Shown here: positions 26,350 to 35,314 of the stretch, in pieces
Position numbering within the stretch: position 1 is the first letter of the stretch
How the letters are laid out: every line of letters begins with the position of its first letter
Source of the DNA: Brooklawnia sp963780175
GTDB taxonomy: Bacteria; Actinomycetota; Actinomycetes; Propionibacteriales; Propionibacteriaceae
Assembly (NCBI GenBank): GCA_963780175.1
Contig: CAWAAT010000007.1
Coordinates: 1-64,000, forward strand
Length of the DNA: 64,000 nucleotides
Reading direction: 5' to 3'
The notes under the pieces: model-generated
The model's input: the letters and a program-made list of their open reading frames with translations, nothing else
Told to the model about the DNA's origin: nothing
Database searches by the model: none
Translations under genes and position numbers: made by a program

Positions 26350-27548
26350 TGCGCACCTCCGTTGATGCTGTCGGCGGCCCGCACGGCCGAGGCGACCGCG
26401 ATGCCGTCCCCGGACTTCTCGACCCACCGTTGCGCCCCCGCGATGATGTCGCCGGCCGCGTACAGGTTGGGGTGGACGACCGTGGCGTCGGGATGCACCG
26501 GGCGGCCCCACAGATCGGTGCGCACTCCTACCGCGAACAGCGGGTGCGGCGCCCAGTAGTCCGGCCCGATCAACACGTTCGCGTCCTTGGCGCTCAGCGG
26601 CAACCCGAAGACGGTCTCGCTGATCACACCCCGGCTGTCGACTTCGATCGCACCGCTGGCGAAGCCACCGGTTGCCAGAACGACGTCGGTGGCGATCAGG
26701 TCGCGGGGCCCGCCGGCTGCTGCCGTCCGGACCGAGGCGATCCGGACACCGTCGGTTGTGAAGCCGGTCACTCGGGCGCCGACGATCACCCGGACGCCCT
26801 CGGTGCGCACCCTGGCCATCAGGGCGTCCCGCAACCTCAGCCCCGCCACCGACGGCGGGGGCAGCGGCACCTCGGCCACCGGGCGTCCGATGGTGTCGGC
26901 GATGCGGCGCCAGGTTCCGGGACGCGTTCCCAGCACCGCCGGCAGCAGCACGACGTCGCCCGCCGGTGCCGCAGCTGCCACCGTCGCGGCGAACCGTGCC
27001 GCGAACTGCGGGGTTTCCAGCGCACGGGCGTAGGCGAGGCCGGAAGGATCGGGCTCCCCCGGGCGGGCCGGCAGGTCGATCCAGGCAGCGGCGCAGCCCA
27101 GATTGCCGGCCAGCAGGTCGGCCGGGAAGTCCTTGAGCTGGCGGACCCCGACGACCGCGTAGCTGGACGCGCCGTCTGCAGCGGTCATCGAGGGCTGGGC
27201 CAACGCCGTGGGACGCAGGGCACCTACCGCCGTGGGCAGCAGGTAGTTCTGCTGAAGGCCACCCACCAGGAGTTCGGGACCGAGTTCATCGCGCAACCAC
27301 CGGACGGCCTCACGAACCGATTCAGCACCCAGCTGGGTGTACGGGTGTTCGGCAGGCAGCGACTCGAACCCGTCCCAGGGACGCGTCAGCCGATCAGGGG
27401 CGTGTCCGAGGACGTCGATGGTGCCCTGCGACAGTTGCAGGCCCCCCTCGCCGGTGGCCACCACCGTCACGCGTCTGCCCCGCTGGGCCAACCGCAGCGC
27501 TGCACTCAACCCGGCGAGCCCGGCGCCGATCACCACGACGTCGCTCAC
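26346..27548 (-). CDS. glpB: Anaerobic glycerol-3-phosphate dehydrogenase subunit B
   Basis: A 400-residue flavoprotein subunit. It opens with the dinucleotide-binding motif VVVIGAGLAGLSAALRLAQRG, then EGGLQLSQGTIDVLG, the family LLPTAVGALRPTALAQPSM stretch, and a C-terminal LYAAGDIIAGAQRW FAD motif. Couples GlpA to GlpC. Overlaps both neighbours by 4 nt (ATGA), so the three subunits are translationally coupled. Confidence 0.92.
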   Translation of the reverse strand: MSDVVVIGAGLAGLSAALRLAQRGRRVTVVATGEGGLQLSQGTIDVLGHAPDRLTRPWDGFESLPAEHPYTQLGAESVREAVRWLRDELGPELLVGGLQQNYLLPTAVGALRPTALAQPSMTAADGASSYAVVGVRQLKDFPADLLAGNLGCAAAWIDLPARPGEPDPSGLAYARALETPQFAARFAATVAAAAPAGDVVLLPAVLGTRPGTWRRIADTIGRPVAEVPLPPPSVAGLRLRDALMARVRTEGVRVIVGARVTGFTTDGVRIASVRTAAAGGPRDLIATDVVLATGGFASGAIEVDSRGVISETVFGLPLSAKDANVLIGPDYWAPHPLFAVGVRTDLWGRPVHPDATVVHPNLYAAGDIIAGAQRWVEKSGDGIAVASAVRAADSINGGAQ

Positions 27549-29122
27549 AGCGTGACCGCCTCGCGCGGCTGCGGCAGGTGGTCGACGTCCAGGGTGCCCG
27601 AGATGATCCAGTAGTCCAGGGCTGCCTGACGCACCTGGTCACCGGCCAGGATCGGCCACAACCCGATCCACCGGTTGGCCAGGAAGAGCCTCAGCAGCCC
27701 GGTGGCCCTGGACGCGTCCACCACCTTCTCGGCACAGGCGATGCCGGCAGCCCGGCTGGCGCAGAATCCACCCTGGCAGGGGCCCATGCCCAGTCGGGTC
27801 TGTCGGCGGATGTCGTCCAGGGTGGCGGCCGGCTGCTCGGTGAGTGCGGCGACCAGTTCCGTTCGGCTCAGCAACTCGCACTCGCAGATGATGGGGTCAT
27901 CCAGACGGTCGTCCTCGCGCTTCGCCAGGCGGTGGGTGACATGGTAACCTCTGCCCGACTCGCTGCCCGGGACCGGTTCTGCGGCGGTGGTGCAGGGGCG
28001 CCGATCACCCAACTGCTCCCCCATGGCGTCCACGAGGTGTTCTGCCATCAGCCGGTAGGTGGTCAGCTTTCCCCCGACGATGGTGAGCATGCCGCCCAGC
28101 CCGTCACGCCGCGAGTGGTCGAGCACCGCCATGCCGCGGCTCATGTGCCGGGTGTCCTGCTCGTCGACCCGTTCCTCCTTCATCAGCGGGCGGGCACCTG
28201 CCCAGGCGTGCAGCGCGCGGGCCCGCCGGAATCCGGGAACCAGCTGCTCCCCGGCGTCCAGCATCTGCTGCACCTCGGCGCGGGGGATGGGCAGAGCGTC
28301 GGGTTCATCCTCCTTCACATCGGTGGTGCCGATGATGCAGACGGTGTGCACCGGGACGAGGATGTCGCCGTCGGTCGGGTAGACGCACCGGTTGATGACC
28401 GTGTTCACCAGGCGGTGGTTCATCGCGACCATGATGCCTCGACCGGGCACCACGTTGACGTCGCGGCAACCGGCCAGCGCTGCCACCCGTCCCGCCCACG
28501 GTCCCGTGCAATTGAGCACGAACCCGCACGAGATACGAACGTCACGGTCGGCCTTGAGGTCCCGGCAGACCACCGCAGAGACCTGTTCGCCGACTCGTTC
28601 GATGTTGGTGACCTGGTGGTAGGTGAGTACCCGGGCGCCGTGGGCGATGGCCGAGCGGGCTGCACCCCAGACCAGCTGCCACCCGTCCACCGAGGCGTCA
28701 CCCACCTCGATCGCCCGGGTGATGCCGGGGTTGAGAAGCGGTTCTCGCCGCAGCGCAGCCGGGACGCTGATCTCATGCGCGACCACGCCTGATGCGGCGG
28801 CGCCTGCCAGGAACTGGTCGGCGAAGCTGGGGTCATCGGTTGGCGTGACCACGAACAGCCCACCGGTCTCCTCGATGGCCTCCGAATGGATGCGGCGAAG
28901 GATGGCATTCTCTTGGGCGCATTCGGCGGCCGACTGCGGATCGCTCACTACGTAGCGGCCCCCGGAGTGCAGCAGGCCGTGAAAGCGTCCGGTCGTGCCT
29001 TGCCCCAGATCTGCCCGTTCCACGAGGATGGCCCGGTACCCGCGCATCGCGGCGTCGCGAACCACTCCGACACCGGTGGAGCCACCCCCGACGACCACCA
29101 CGTCGGCCTCCAGATGCATCAT
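27545..29122 (-). CDS. glpA: Anaerobic glycerol-3-phosphate dehydrogenase subunit A
   Basis: A 525-residue catalytic flavoprotein oxidising glycerol-3-phosphate to dihydroxyacetone phosphate. N-terminal FAD motif VVVVGGGSTGVGVVRDAAMRG, GTTGRFHGLLHSGGRYV, and WAGARPLMK are standard. The C terminus carries a BFD-type [2Fe-2S] site (IICECELLSR ... GMGPCQGGFC). The start is ATG-ATG at 29122; a longer frame into ahcY is rejected. It lies 13 nt after ahcY, so glpABC may be read from the ahcY promoter. Confidence 0.93.
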   Translation of the reverse strand: MMHLEADVVVVGGGSTGVGVVRDAAMRGYRAILVERADLGQGTTGRFHGLLHSGGRYVVSDPQSAAECAQENAILRRIHSEAIEETGGLFVVTPTDDPSFADQFLAGAAASGVVAHEISVPAALRREPLLNPGITRAIEVGDASVDGWQLVWGAARSAIAHGARVLTYHQVTNIERVGEQVSAVVCRDLKADRDVRISCGFVLNCTGPWAGRVAALAGCRDVNVVPGRGIMVAMNHRLVNTVINRCVYPTDGDILVPVHTVCIIGTTDVKEDEPDALPIPRAEVQQMLDAGEQLVPGFRRARALHAWAGARPLMKEERVDEQDTRHMSRGMAVLDHSRRDGLGGMLTIVGGKLTTYRLMAEHLVDAMGEQLGDRRPCTTAAEPVPGSESGRGYHVTHRLAKREDDRLDDPIICECELLSRTELVAALTEQPAATLDDIRRQTRLGMGPCQGGFCASRAAGIACAEKVVDASRATGLLRLFLANRWIGLWPILAGDQVRQAALDYWIISGTLDVDHLPQPREAVTL

Positions 29123-29135
29123 CGCCGACTCGGCG

Positions 29136-30569
<1,434 letters not shown>

Positions 30570-30576
30570 GGGCCGA

Positions 30577-30582
30577 AGCCTA
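30577..30582 (-). promoter_or_regulatory. Leaderless -10 box TAGGCT for ahcY
   Basis: TAGGCT with 7 nt to the ATG at 30569. Only 58 nt separate ahcY from the SIS-gene stop, leaving no room for a riboswitch. Confidence 0.6.
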
Positions 30583-30627
30583 GCCGCTGACCACGCACCC
30601 GCCCCCTTCGACCGCTGCGTTGACGCG

Positions 30628-31656
30628 TCAGTTCACCAGTCCTGGCTGGGTACCCAGTGCGACCCCCAGGTAATTAGCCCCGTACAGCCCCTGCATGAGC
30701 AACGTCACGTAGCGGTCAACATCGCTGCCGGTGCCGGCGCCAAGGTGACACACCCGCACCCCGCTGCGTTCGGCCAACTGCCGCAACTGCTGTGCCTGGT
30801 GCGCTCCGATGTCACCAGCGTGCTCGTCGTCCAGCACGACCAGCACCGGCGGCGGTTGCTCGTCATCGGTGAAGGGATCGTTGAACGGATCACGCGGCGA
30901 CACGTGCCGCAGCACCTGGGCGATCTCGTCGGCGTCCGCGGCCAGCGCGTGGCGTCCGGAGTAGAACCTGATGGCCTCGGCAATTCGGCGACTGGCCCGG
31001 GCCGCCAGCACGCTGCCGCCCCAGATCAACGGCTCAGCGTCCCCCAGCCCGCAGGCCAGATCCTTCGCGGGATTGGTCGACAGGTCCCGGTGCGGGCTGG
31101 ACTGCTCGGCCACCATGTCGGCGGCCTCGGCGGCATGGTCGGTGTTCACCACCGGACCCAGGCCGATCTGGTGCAGCAGGGCAAGAACCACCACCGCTGC
31201 CGCCGTCGCATCCTCGGTGGTGGTCGGTACCACCATGGCCCGTCGGGAAACCGACTGGGCCAGGATTCCGTCCCCGGGGGCGGCCAGCAGCAGATGACAA
31301 CCCCGACGGGTGGCCTCGGCCACCGTCGACATCAACGCGAGGTTGCCTCGGGCTGCCTGCTCGCTGGCCAACACCACGACCAGGTCCAACGGACCAGCCC
31401 AGCCGGGCAGTCCCGGCAATGGCCAGGCGACCAGCGGGACGGGACAGACGGGTTCCAGCACGGCGCGCACGAGCCGAGCCTCGGCACCGACCACCACCAC
31501 CCCACGGGGCTGCAATTCGGGTTCAGCGCTCAGCGCAACGTCGGCCGCCTCCATCCGAATCCGGGCACCGGCCCGGGCCAGGTGTCGTAGCTGCTCGTCG
31601 TAGCGGGCCAGGACGTCCGGATCGTCCAGCCTTGTCTCGTCGAACTCGATCCTCAT
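30628..31656 (-). CDS. SIS-domain phosphosugar isomerase-like protein
   Basis: A 342-residue protein resembling the actinobacterial bifunctional phosphoglucose/phosphomannose isomerase-like (TobH) family. Rossmann-like segments appear as RGVVVVGAEARLVRAVLE and LDLVVVLASEQAARG; a second half has EPLIWGGSVLAARASRRIAEAIRFYSGRHAL and ends YVTLLMQGLYGANYLGVALG. The usual SIS catalytic residues are poorly conserved by eye, so enzymatic activity is uncertain. Lies after the PMM-like and Trm112 genes, an order seen in other actinobacteria. GAGGGA site before the ATG. Confidence 0.7.
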   Translation of the reverse strand: MRIEFDETRLDDPDVLARYDEQLRHLARAGARIRMEAADVALSAEPELQPRGVVVVGAEARLVRAVLEPVCPVPLVAWPLPGLPGWAGPLDLVVVLASEQAARGNLALMSTVAEATRRGCHLLLAAPGDGILAQSVSRRAMVVPTTTEDATAAAVVVLALLHQIGLGPVVNTDHAAEAADMVAEQSSPHRDLSTNPAKDLACGLGDAEPLIWGGSVLAARASRRIAEAIRFYSGRHALAADADEIAQVLRHVSPRDPFNDPFTDDEQPPPVLVVLDDEHAGDIGAHQAQQLRQLAERSGVRVCHLGAGTGSDVDRYVTLLMQGLYGANYLGVALGTQPGLVN

Positions 31657-31666
31657 GGCCCATCCC

Positions 31667-31870
31667 TCAGTTCGTGCGGCGCGCCTGGTCGATCAGCAGT
31701 ACGGGAATGCCGTCGCGTACCGGGTAGGCCAGCGCGCAACCGGCATTGACGCAGACCAGTTCGGCTGCCTCGTAGTCGACGGCAAACCCGCTGTGGCAGG
31801 CCGGGCAGGCCGCGATCTCAAGAAATTGCCTGGTCAGACCCAACTCGTCAACCCCACCCTCAATGGGCAT
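31667..31870 (-). CDS. Trm112 family zinc-binding protein
   Basis: A 67-residue Trm112-like protein with a zinc ribbon: CPACHSGFAVDYEAAELVCVNAGC supplies four Cys, then YPVRDGIPVLL, the family tail. Family members act as small activators or accessory subunits of methyltransferases; the partner here is not evident. The ATG at 31870 has GGAGG 5 nt upstream and lies 11 nt inside the end of the HAD gene. Confidence 0.88.
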   Translation of the reverse strand: MPIEGGVDELGLTRQFLEIAACPACHSGFAVDYEAAELVCVNAGCALAYPVRDGIPVLLIDQARRTN

Positions 31871-32690
31871 GATGTCCTCCTCGCTCGGCAGCGTCCCCAA
31901 GTTGCGGGATGATCTCCTGAAGGTACTCGATCGTCTCCTCGGGCCCGCTCACGCCGTGAGTGGCCACCCCCAATTCAAGCACCGGGTAATCGTTGCCACC
32001 AGGCATCAGCCGGTCACCGACGAAGAGCATGTGGTCGAAACCGGTGCCGGTCTGCTCGGCCAGCGCCGTGATGCCATACGCCTTGTCCACACCCCTGCGA
32101 GTGATGTCGATGGACGTTGACCCGCCCGCCCGAACTTCGAGGTCGGGGAGCCGCTCGGCCACCGCCGCCCTCAACCGTTCCCGCTTGCTGCCGTCGGGAT
32201 CCCAGATCTTCTTGTCGGCAACCGCCGCCTGTTGACCCAGGGCAGAGAAGGTCATCTGGGAACCACGATCCTCGATCCGCGGACCGTTGACGAGCAACTC
32301 GTCCTCCCACAGTCCGAGGTCACGGGCAGCTTGCTCGAGCGCCACCCGGGCTCGGGCCTTTTCGTCCTCGGTCAGGTCATGGGCGTACACCTCGCGCCAC
32401 TCGCCACCGTCGTGCCGCAGGTAGCGCGTGCCGCACGTCGGCATCAGGTGCAGGTCACTCAGATCGGCTTCCTCGGGCAGGTTGGCCAGCACCTGGCTGA
32501 CGAACTGCTCGTAGCGTCCGCCCGAGATGATGCAGACCGGGACGACGGCCAGCAGGTTGGTCAGCACCTCGGCCATCTCGTCGGTGAGCGCGGACTTGGA
32601 CTCTGCGAGGGTGTCGTCGAGATCGAAAGCCACCATGCGGATGTTCTCGGGTCTGATCGGGACTGCTTGCGGGACGCCGGCTGCATTCAC
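31860..32690 (-). CDS. HAD-IIB hydrolase, phosphomannomutase-like
   Basis: A 276-residue HAD superfamily protein with the nucleophile motif MVAFDLDDTLAESKS, motif II VCIISGGRYEQF, a C2-type cap region (VNGPRIEDRGSQMTFSALGQ) and motif IV FVGDRLMPGGNDYPV. It resembles the eukaryotic-type phosphomannomutase branch, which interconverts mannose-6-P and mannose-1-P and would feed the nearby manC. Phosphatase activity is the alternative. GTG start 6 nt after TAGGCT. Confidence 0.78.
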   Translation of the reverse strand: MNAAGVPQAVPIRPENIRMVAFDLDDTLAESKSALTDEMAEVLTNLLAVVPVCIISGGRYEQFVSQVLANLPEEADLSDLHLMPTCGTRYLRHDGGEWREVYAHDLTEDEKARARVALEQAARDLGLWEDELLVNGPRIEDRGSQMTFSALGQQAAVADKKIWDPDGSKRERLRAAVAERLPDLEVRAGGSTSIDITRRGVDKAYGITALAEQTGTGFDHMLFVGDRLMPGGNDYPVLELGVATHGVSGPEETIEYLQEIIPQLGDAAERGGHHAH

Positions 32691-32696
32691 CTGGCC

Positions 32697-32702
32697 AGCC
32701 TA
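32697..32702 (-). promoter_or_regulatory. Leaderless -10 box TAGGCT overlapping the DUF3499 stop codon
   Basis: The TAG of TAGGCT is the stop codon of the upstream DUF3499 gene (32702-32700). The box is 6 nt before the GTG at 32690, so one triplet serves as stop codon and promoter. Confidence 0.55.
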
Positions 32703-33080
32703 GTTGACGGCTGTTCGGGAGGCATCGGCGATCACTCGCAGATGGCCCCGACGTCCCAGCTCGACCACCGTTGCCGGGTCACGCATCCGACCCACCGCGG
32801 GGGAATCAGCGAGCCCGATCTCCCTGACCGCGTTGGCCAGCGCCAACAGGTCGTCGTCATCGGGGTAGGGCGTGGACACCTCGGGTTCGGTCAACCGGAT
32901 GACCTCCCAGCCCAGGGGTGCGGTCATGCTGGCAGTGTGCGTCGCGCACAGGTCGTAACAACCGGGCGTCGCCTTCAAGGCCAGCGGGCCGAGCACTGCG
33001 GTCGAGTCCACATAGACGAACGTCAGGGTGGCCACCGCCTGTCCTCGGCACCCGGCGTGCGAGCACTGCCTGTTCATCAC
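32700..33080 (-). CDS. DUF3499 family protein
   Basis: A 126-residue actinobacterial protein. The N-terminal zinc-ribbon-like half has CSHAGCRGQAVATLTFVYVDSTAVLGPLA and GCYDLCATHTASM, holding two Cys pairs; the C-terminal half (YPDDDDLLALANAVREI...TVVELGRRGHLRVI) is charged. Function unknown; found next to the metallopeptidase-like and PMM genes in many actinobacteria. Start at the GTG at 33080, 6 nt after TAGCGT; the next codon is ATG and could also serve. Confidence 0.82.
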   Translation of the reverse strand: MMNRQCSHAGCRGQAVATLTFVYVDSTAVLGPLALKATPGCYDLCATHTASMTAPLGWEVIRLTEPEVSTPYPDDDDLLALANAVREIGLADSPAVGRMRDPATVVELGRRGHLRVIADASRTAVN

Positions 33081-33086
33081 CGCTCC

Positions 33087-33092
33087 ACGCTA
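33087..33092 (-). promoter_or_regulatory. Leaderless -10 box TAGCGT for the DUF3499 gene
   Basis: TAGCGT with 6 nt to the GTG at 33080; a GGAG also lies upstream, so either mode of initiation is possible. Confidence 0.5.
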
Positions 33093-33156
33093 ACCCCCTT
33101 CCTTCAGGCAGACCCAGATTGACTCGCTGGGGGACGTCGTGTCTTCATCGCCCGGT

Positions 33157-33162
33157 TAGAGT
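33157..33162 (+). promoter_or_regulatory. Leaderless -10 box TAGAGT for the metallopeptidase-like gene
   Basis: TAGAGT with 6 nt to the ATG at 33169. Confidence 0.55.
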
Positions 33163-33168
33163 TCACCC

Positions 33169-33606
33169 ATGACCAAGCGCCGCGACAGACATGGACGAGG
33201 GGTCCGCGGCCCGCTGGCACTGCCCAATCCCCTGACTCGGGGCGTGGTGCGCGTGCCAGGCCGCCTGAGCTCGGCCGAGTTCTTCCTGGACTCCATGACT
33301 GCCTCGGTTCAGCGGCTGATGCAGACCTGCCCGGAGGCGTTGACCAGCGTCGACATCGGCGTGGAGGACGTACCCAGTGGCGCGTTCGACTGGGCGCTGC
33401 TCGACCGTGTGCCCCTGGCAGCGGCAATCGACGCAACGACCGAGCGGCCTGCGCGAATCGTCATCTTCCGCCGCCCACTGGAGCGCCGTGCGTCCGACCG
33501 GGACGACCTGCGCGACCTGGTGCACGTGACTCTCGTCGAGCAGCTCTCCGCCCTCACCGGACGGTCCATGCACGACCTTGATCCCCAGGTGGACGAGGAC
33601 TACTGA
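33169..33606 (+). CDS. Metallopeptidase-like (zincin_1-type) protein lacking HExxH
   Basis: A 145-residue protein matching the small actinobacterial metallopeptidase-family protein found divergent from DUF3499. It begins with a basic tail (TKRRDRHGRGVRGPL), then FFLDSMTASVQRLMQTCPEALTSVDIGVEDVP, RIVIFRRPLERRA, and DLVHVTLVEQLSALTG at the place where active family members carry HExxH. Only one His is kept there, so proteolysis is doubtful. Divergent from the DUF3499 gene by 88 nt. Confidence 0.7.
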   Translation: MTKRRDRHGRGVRGPLALPNPLTRGVVRVPGRLSSAEFFLDSMTASVQRLMQTCPEALTSVDIGVEDVPSGAFDWALLDRVPLAAAIDATTERPARIVIFRRPLERRASDRDDLRDLVHVTLVEQLSALTGRSMHDLDPQVDEDY

Positions 33607-33613
33607 GACCCGC

Positions 33614-35314
33614 TCAGCGACCCATCCCTGGTTTGACCTCCATCGGCATGGACGCCTGCGACCTGGCTCGGGGGTGCAGTTGGGCGATGGCGAAGCCCGG
33701 CTGGGACCCTGACCTGAACATGATCGCGGCGGCAACCGGCGCAGTGGATGTGACCCGAGCGCTCTGGGCGCCTGCGGGGACATCCACGGTGACGACGGAA
33801 CCGGGGGCGATCGTCCGGTTGGCCAGAGCCTGACCCGGGCCCCAGTCGACCACGATCAGCGCCTCCCCGTTTCCAGGGTTGGCGACCTGCAACGTCCCCG
33901 AGCCTGGAACGACACCCACCAGGTCTTGCCGGGCAATCGACTGGTCGTCGACCTGGGCATCCTCGATGCCGAAGTCGTTGCCCACACTCACCACGGCGGT
34001 TGCCGAGAAGGCATCACGCCCGCTGATCAACAGCGCGACCGGAACCCCGCCGATGGCTTCGGTCAGGTCGACTGCCACCGTCCGCTGGGCGTTGAGCGCG
34101 TAGGACTCGAAGCCCGGCAGGGCGAAGCGCCCCGCTTCGCCGACGGCCTCGATGGTCACGACATTGCGGGTGGTGCCGGGGTTGGTGAGCAGCACCTGCG
34201 TCTTGGTGGCGTCTGCCGGGATGGCGGGAATCACCAGGGCGGTCGACTGCTCGGTGCTGGTCGCGAAGTCGCCGCCCGAGGGACGCGCCACCTGCGCGAA
34301 TGCAGTCACCCGGCCCACACTGCTGCGCACTCGCGCCCCGAGTGCGTCGACGTCGGCGGCAAACCGTGCGAGGTCGATGCTCAGCGTGGAGTTGGCCTCA
34401 ACGGTGACGCCCCGCAGCCCCTCTCCGGTGATCTCCCCGCTGGGTCCGCTCAGCGTGACGTCTATCAGGGCCGGGTCGGGTTCTGCGTTGACGATCACGA
34501 GTCTCGCGTCCGCGCCACCCGGCAGATGGACGTACTGGTCGGCGAGCGGGGAGCGACACCGACCCCACCACACCTGCTCACCGACGAAGAGCAGACTGCC
34601 GCCGGTGACGCTGGACTGGGCCTCGGTCGGGGTGATCACGACCGGCTCGGACTGAGCGGGCAGCGTCAGTGGGCTGGCCTGGATCTTAGGCTCGGTTTGG
34701 GTGATGACCCGCGTCCTGATGTCACCCGATGAACTGACCGCCAGCAGTGTGCTGCCGACTGTGTCGGTCGCCGGGCAGATCCGACTGATGGCCGTCACCA
34801 AGGGCACGGTGGCAGGCAGCGAAGCCTGCTGGGCGGGCATCGCCCCGATCCCGAATGACACTGCCAACCCGAGCAGCGCCGCACCCACCACGGCGTTGCG
34901 CCAGCGCTGGTCGGTCGAAAATTCCTGGGAAAGCCCCGGCGTCCGGGCAGCGATGGTCGCGGCGAGCCTCGTGCGGGGGCTCAGTCCGGTCGCTGCCGAC
35001 TCAGGCTTCTCGGGCTTGGTCTTGCCCGCCGTGGTTCGTGCGTGTTCGTTCTTGGGGGGGCCGGTCTTCGCCGGATTGGCCTTGGCCGGAGATGGCTTGT
35101 CGGGCTTGGCCTTGGTGCCGGACGCAGGCTGGCTCGGCTGCAGGTCCACCGTGGAGAGATCGGGCTCGTCGTCTGCAGCACGGCTGGCTCGGCGTGGAAT
35201 GCGCGGATCCTGCAAGTCGTCCAGCCACAGACCGCGGCGCACCGCGCTCATCTCCAGTTCGGTCTCGTCAGACGCGAATGGCTCGTCTTCGGGTAGCCCG
35301 CGGCGAGCGTTCAT
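33614..35314 (-). CDS. DUF5719-type membrane-anchored extracellular protein
   Basis: A 566-residue protein. Residues 1-130 are cytoplasmic, charged and Lys/Pro/Ala-rich (PAKANPAKTGPPK region), followed by one hydrophobic helix near residues 140-160 (AVVGAALLGLAVSFGIGA). The remaining ~400 residues look extracellular: beta-rich, Ala/Val/Thr-rich with LVIPAIPADATKTQVLLTNPG and VTVDVPAGAQSARVTS. No catalytic motif seen. The ATG overlaps the glycosyltransferase stop (ATGA) with GAGGGAG upstream, so it is probably a partner of that enzyme in envelope glycopolymer assembly (inference). Confidence 0.75.
   Translation of the reverse strand: MNARRGLPEDEPFASDETELEMSAVRRGLWLDDLQDPRIPRRASRAADDEPDLSTVDLQPSQPASGTKAKPDKPSPAKANPAKTGPPKNEHARTTAGKTKPEKPESAATGLSPRTRLAATIAARTPGLSQEFSTDQRWRNAVVGAALLGLAVSFGIGAMPAQQASLPATVPLVTAISRICPATDTVGSTLLAVSSSGDIRTRVITQTEPKIQASPLTLPAQSEPVVITPTEAQSSVTGGSLLFVGEQVWWGRCRSPLADQYVHLPGGADARLVIVNAEPDPALIDVTLSGPSGEITGEGLRGVTVEANSTLSIDLARFAADVDALGARVRSSVGRVTAFAQVARPSGGDFATSTEQSTALVIPAIPADATKTQVLLTNPGTTRNVVTIEAVGEAGRFALPGFESYALNAQRTVAVDLTEAIGGVPVALLISGRDAFSATAVVSVGNDFGIEDAQVDDQSIARQDLVGVVPGSGTLQVANPGNGEALIVVDWGPGQALANRTIAPGSVVTVDVPAGAQSARVTSTAPVAAAIMFRSGSQPGFAIAQLHPRARSQASMPMEVKPGMGR

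Noticed and set aside
30570..30627. SAH riboswitch before ahcY
   Set aside because: The ATG is 7 nt after a TAGGCT box, so there is no leader, and only 58 nt lie between the genes.
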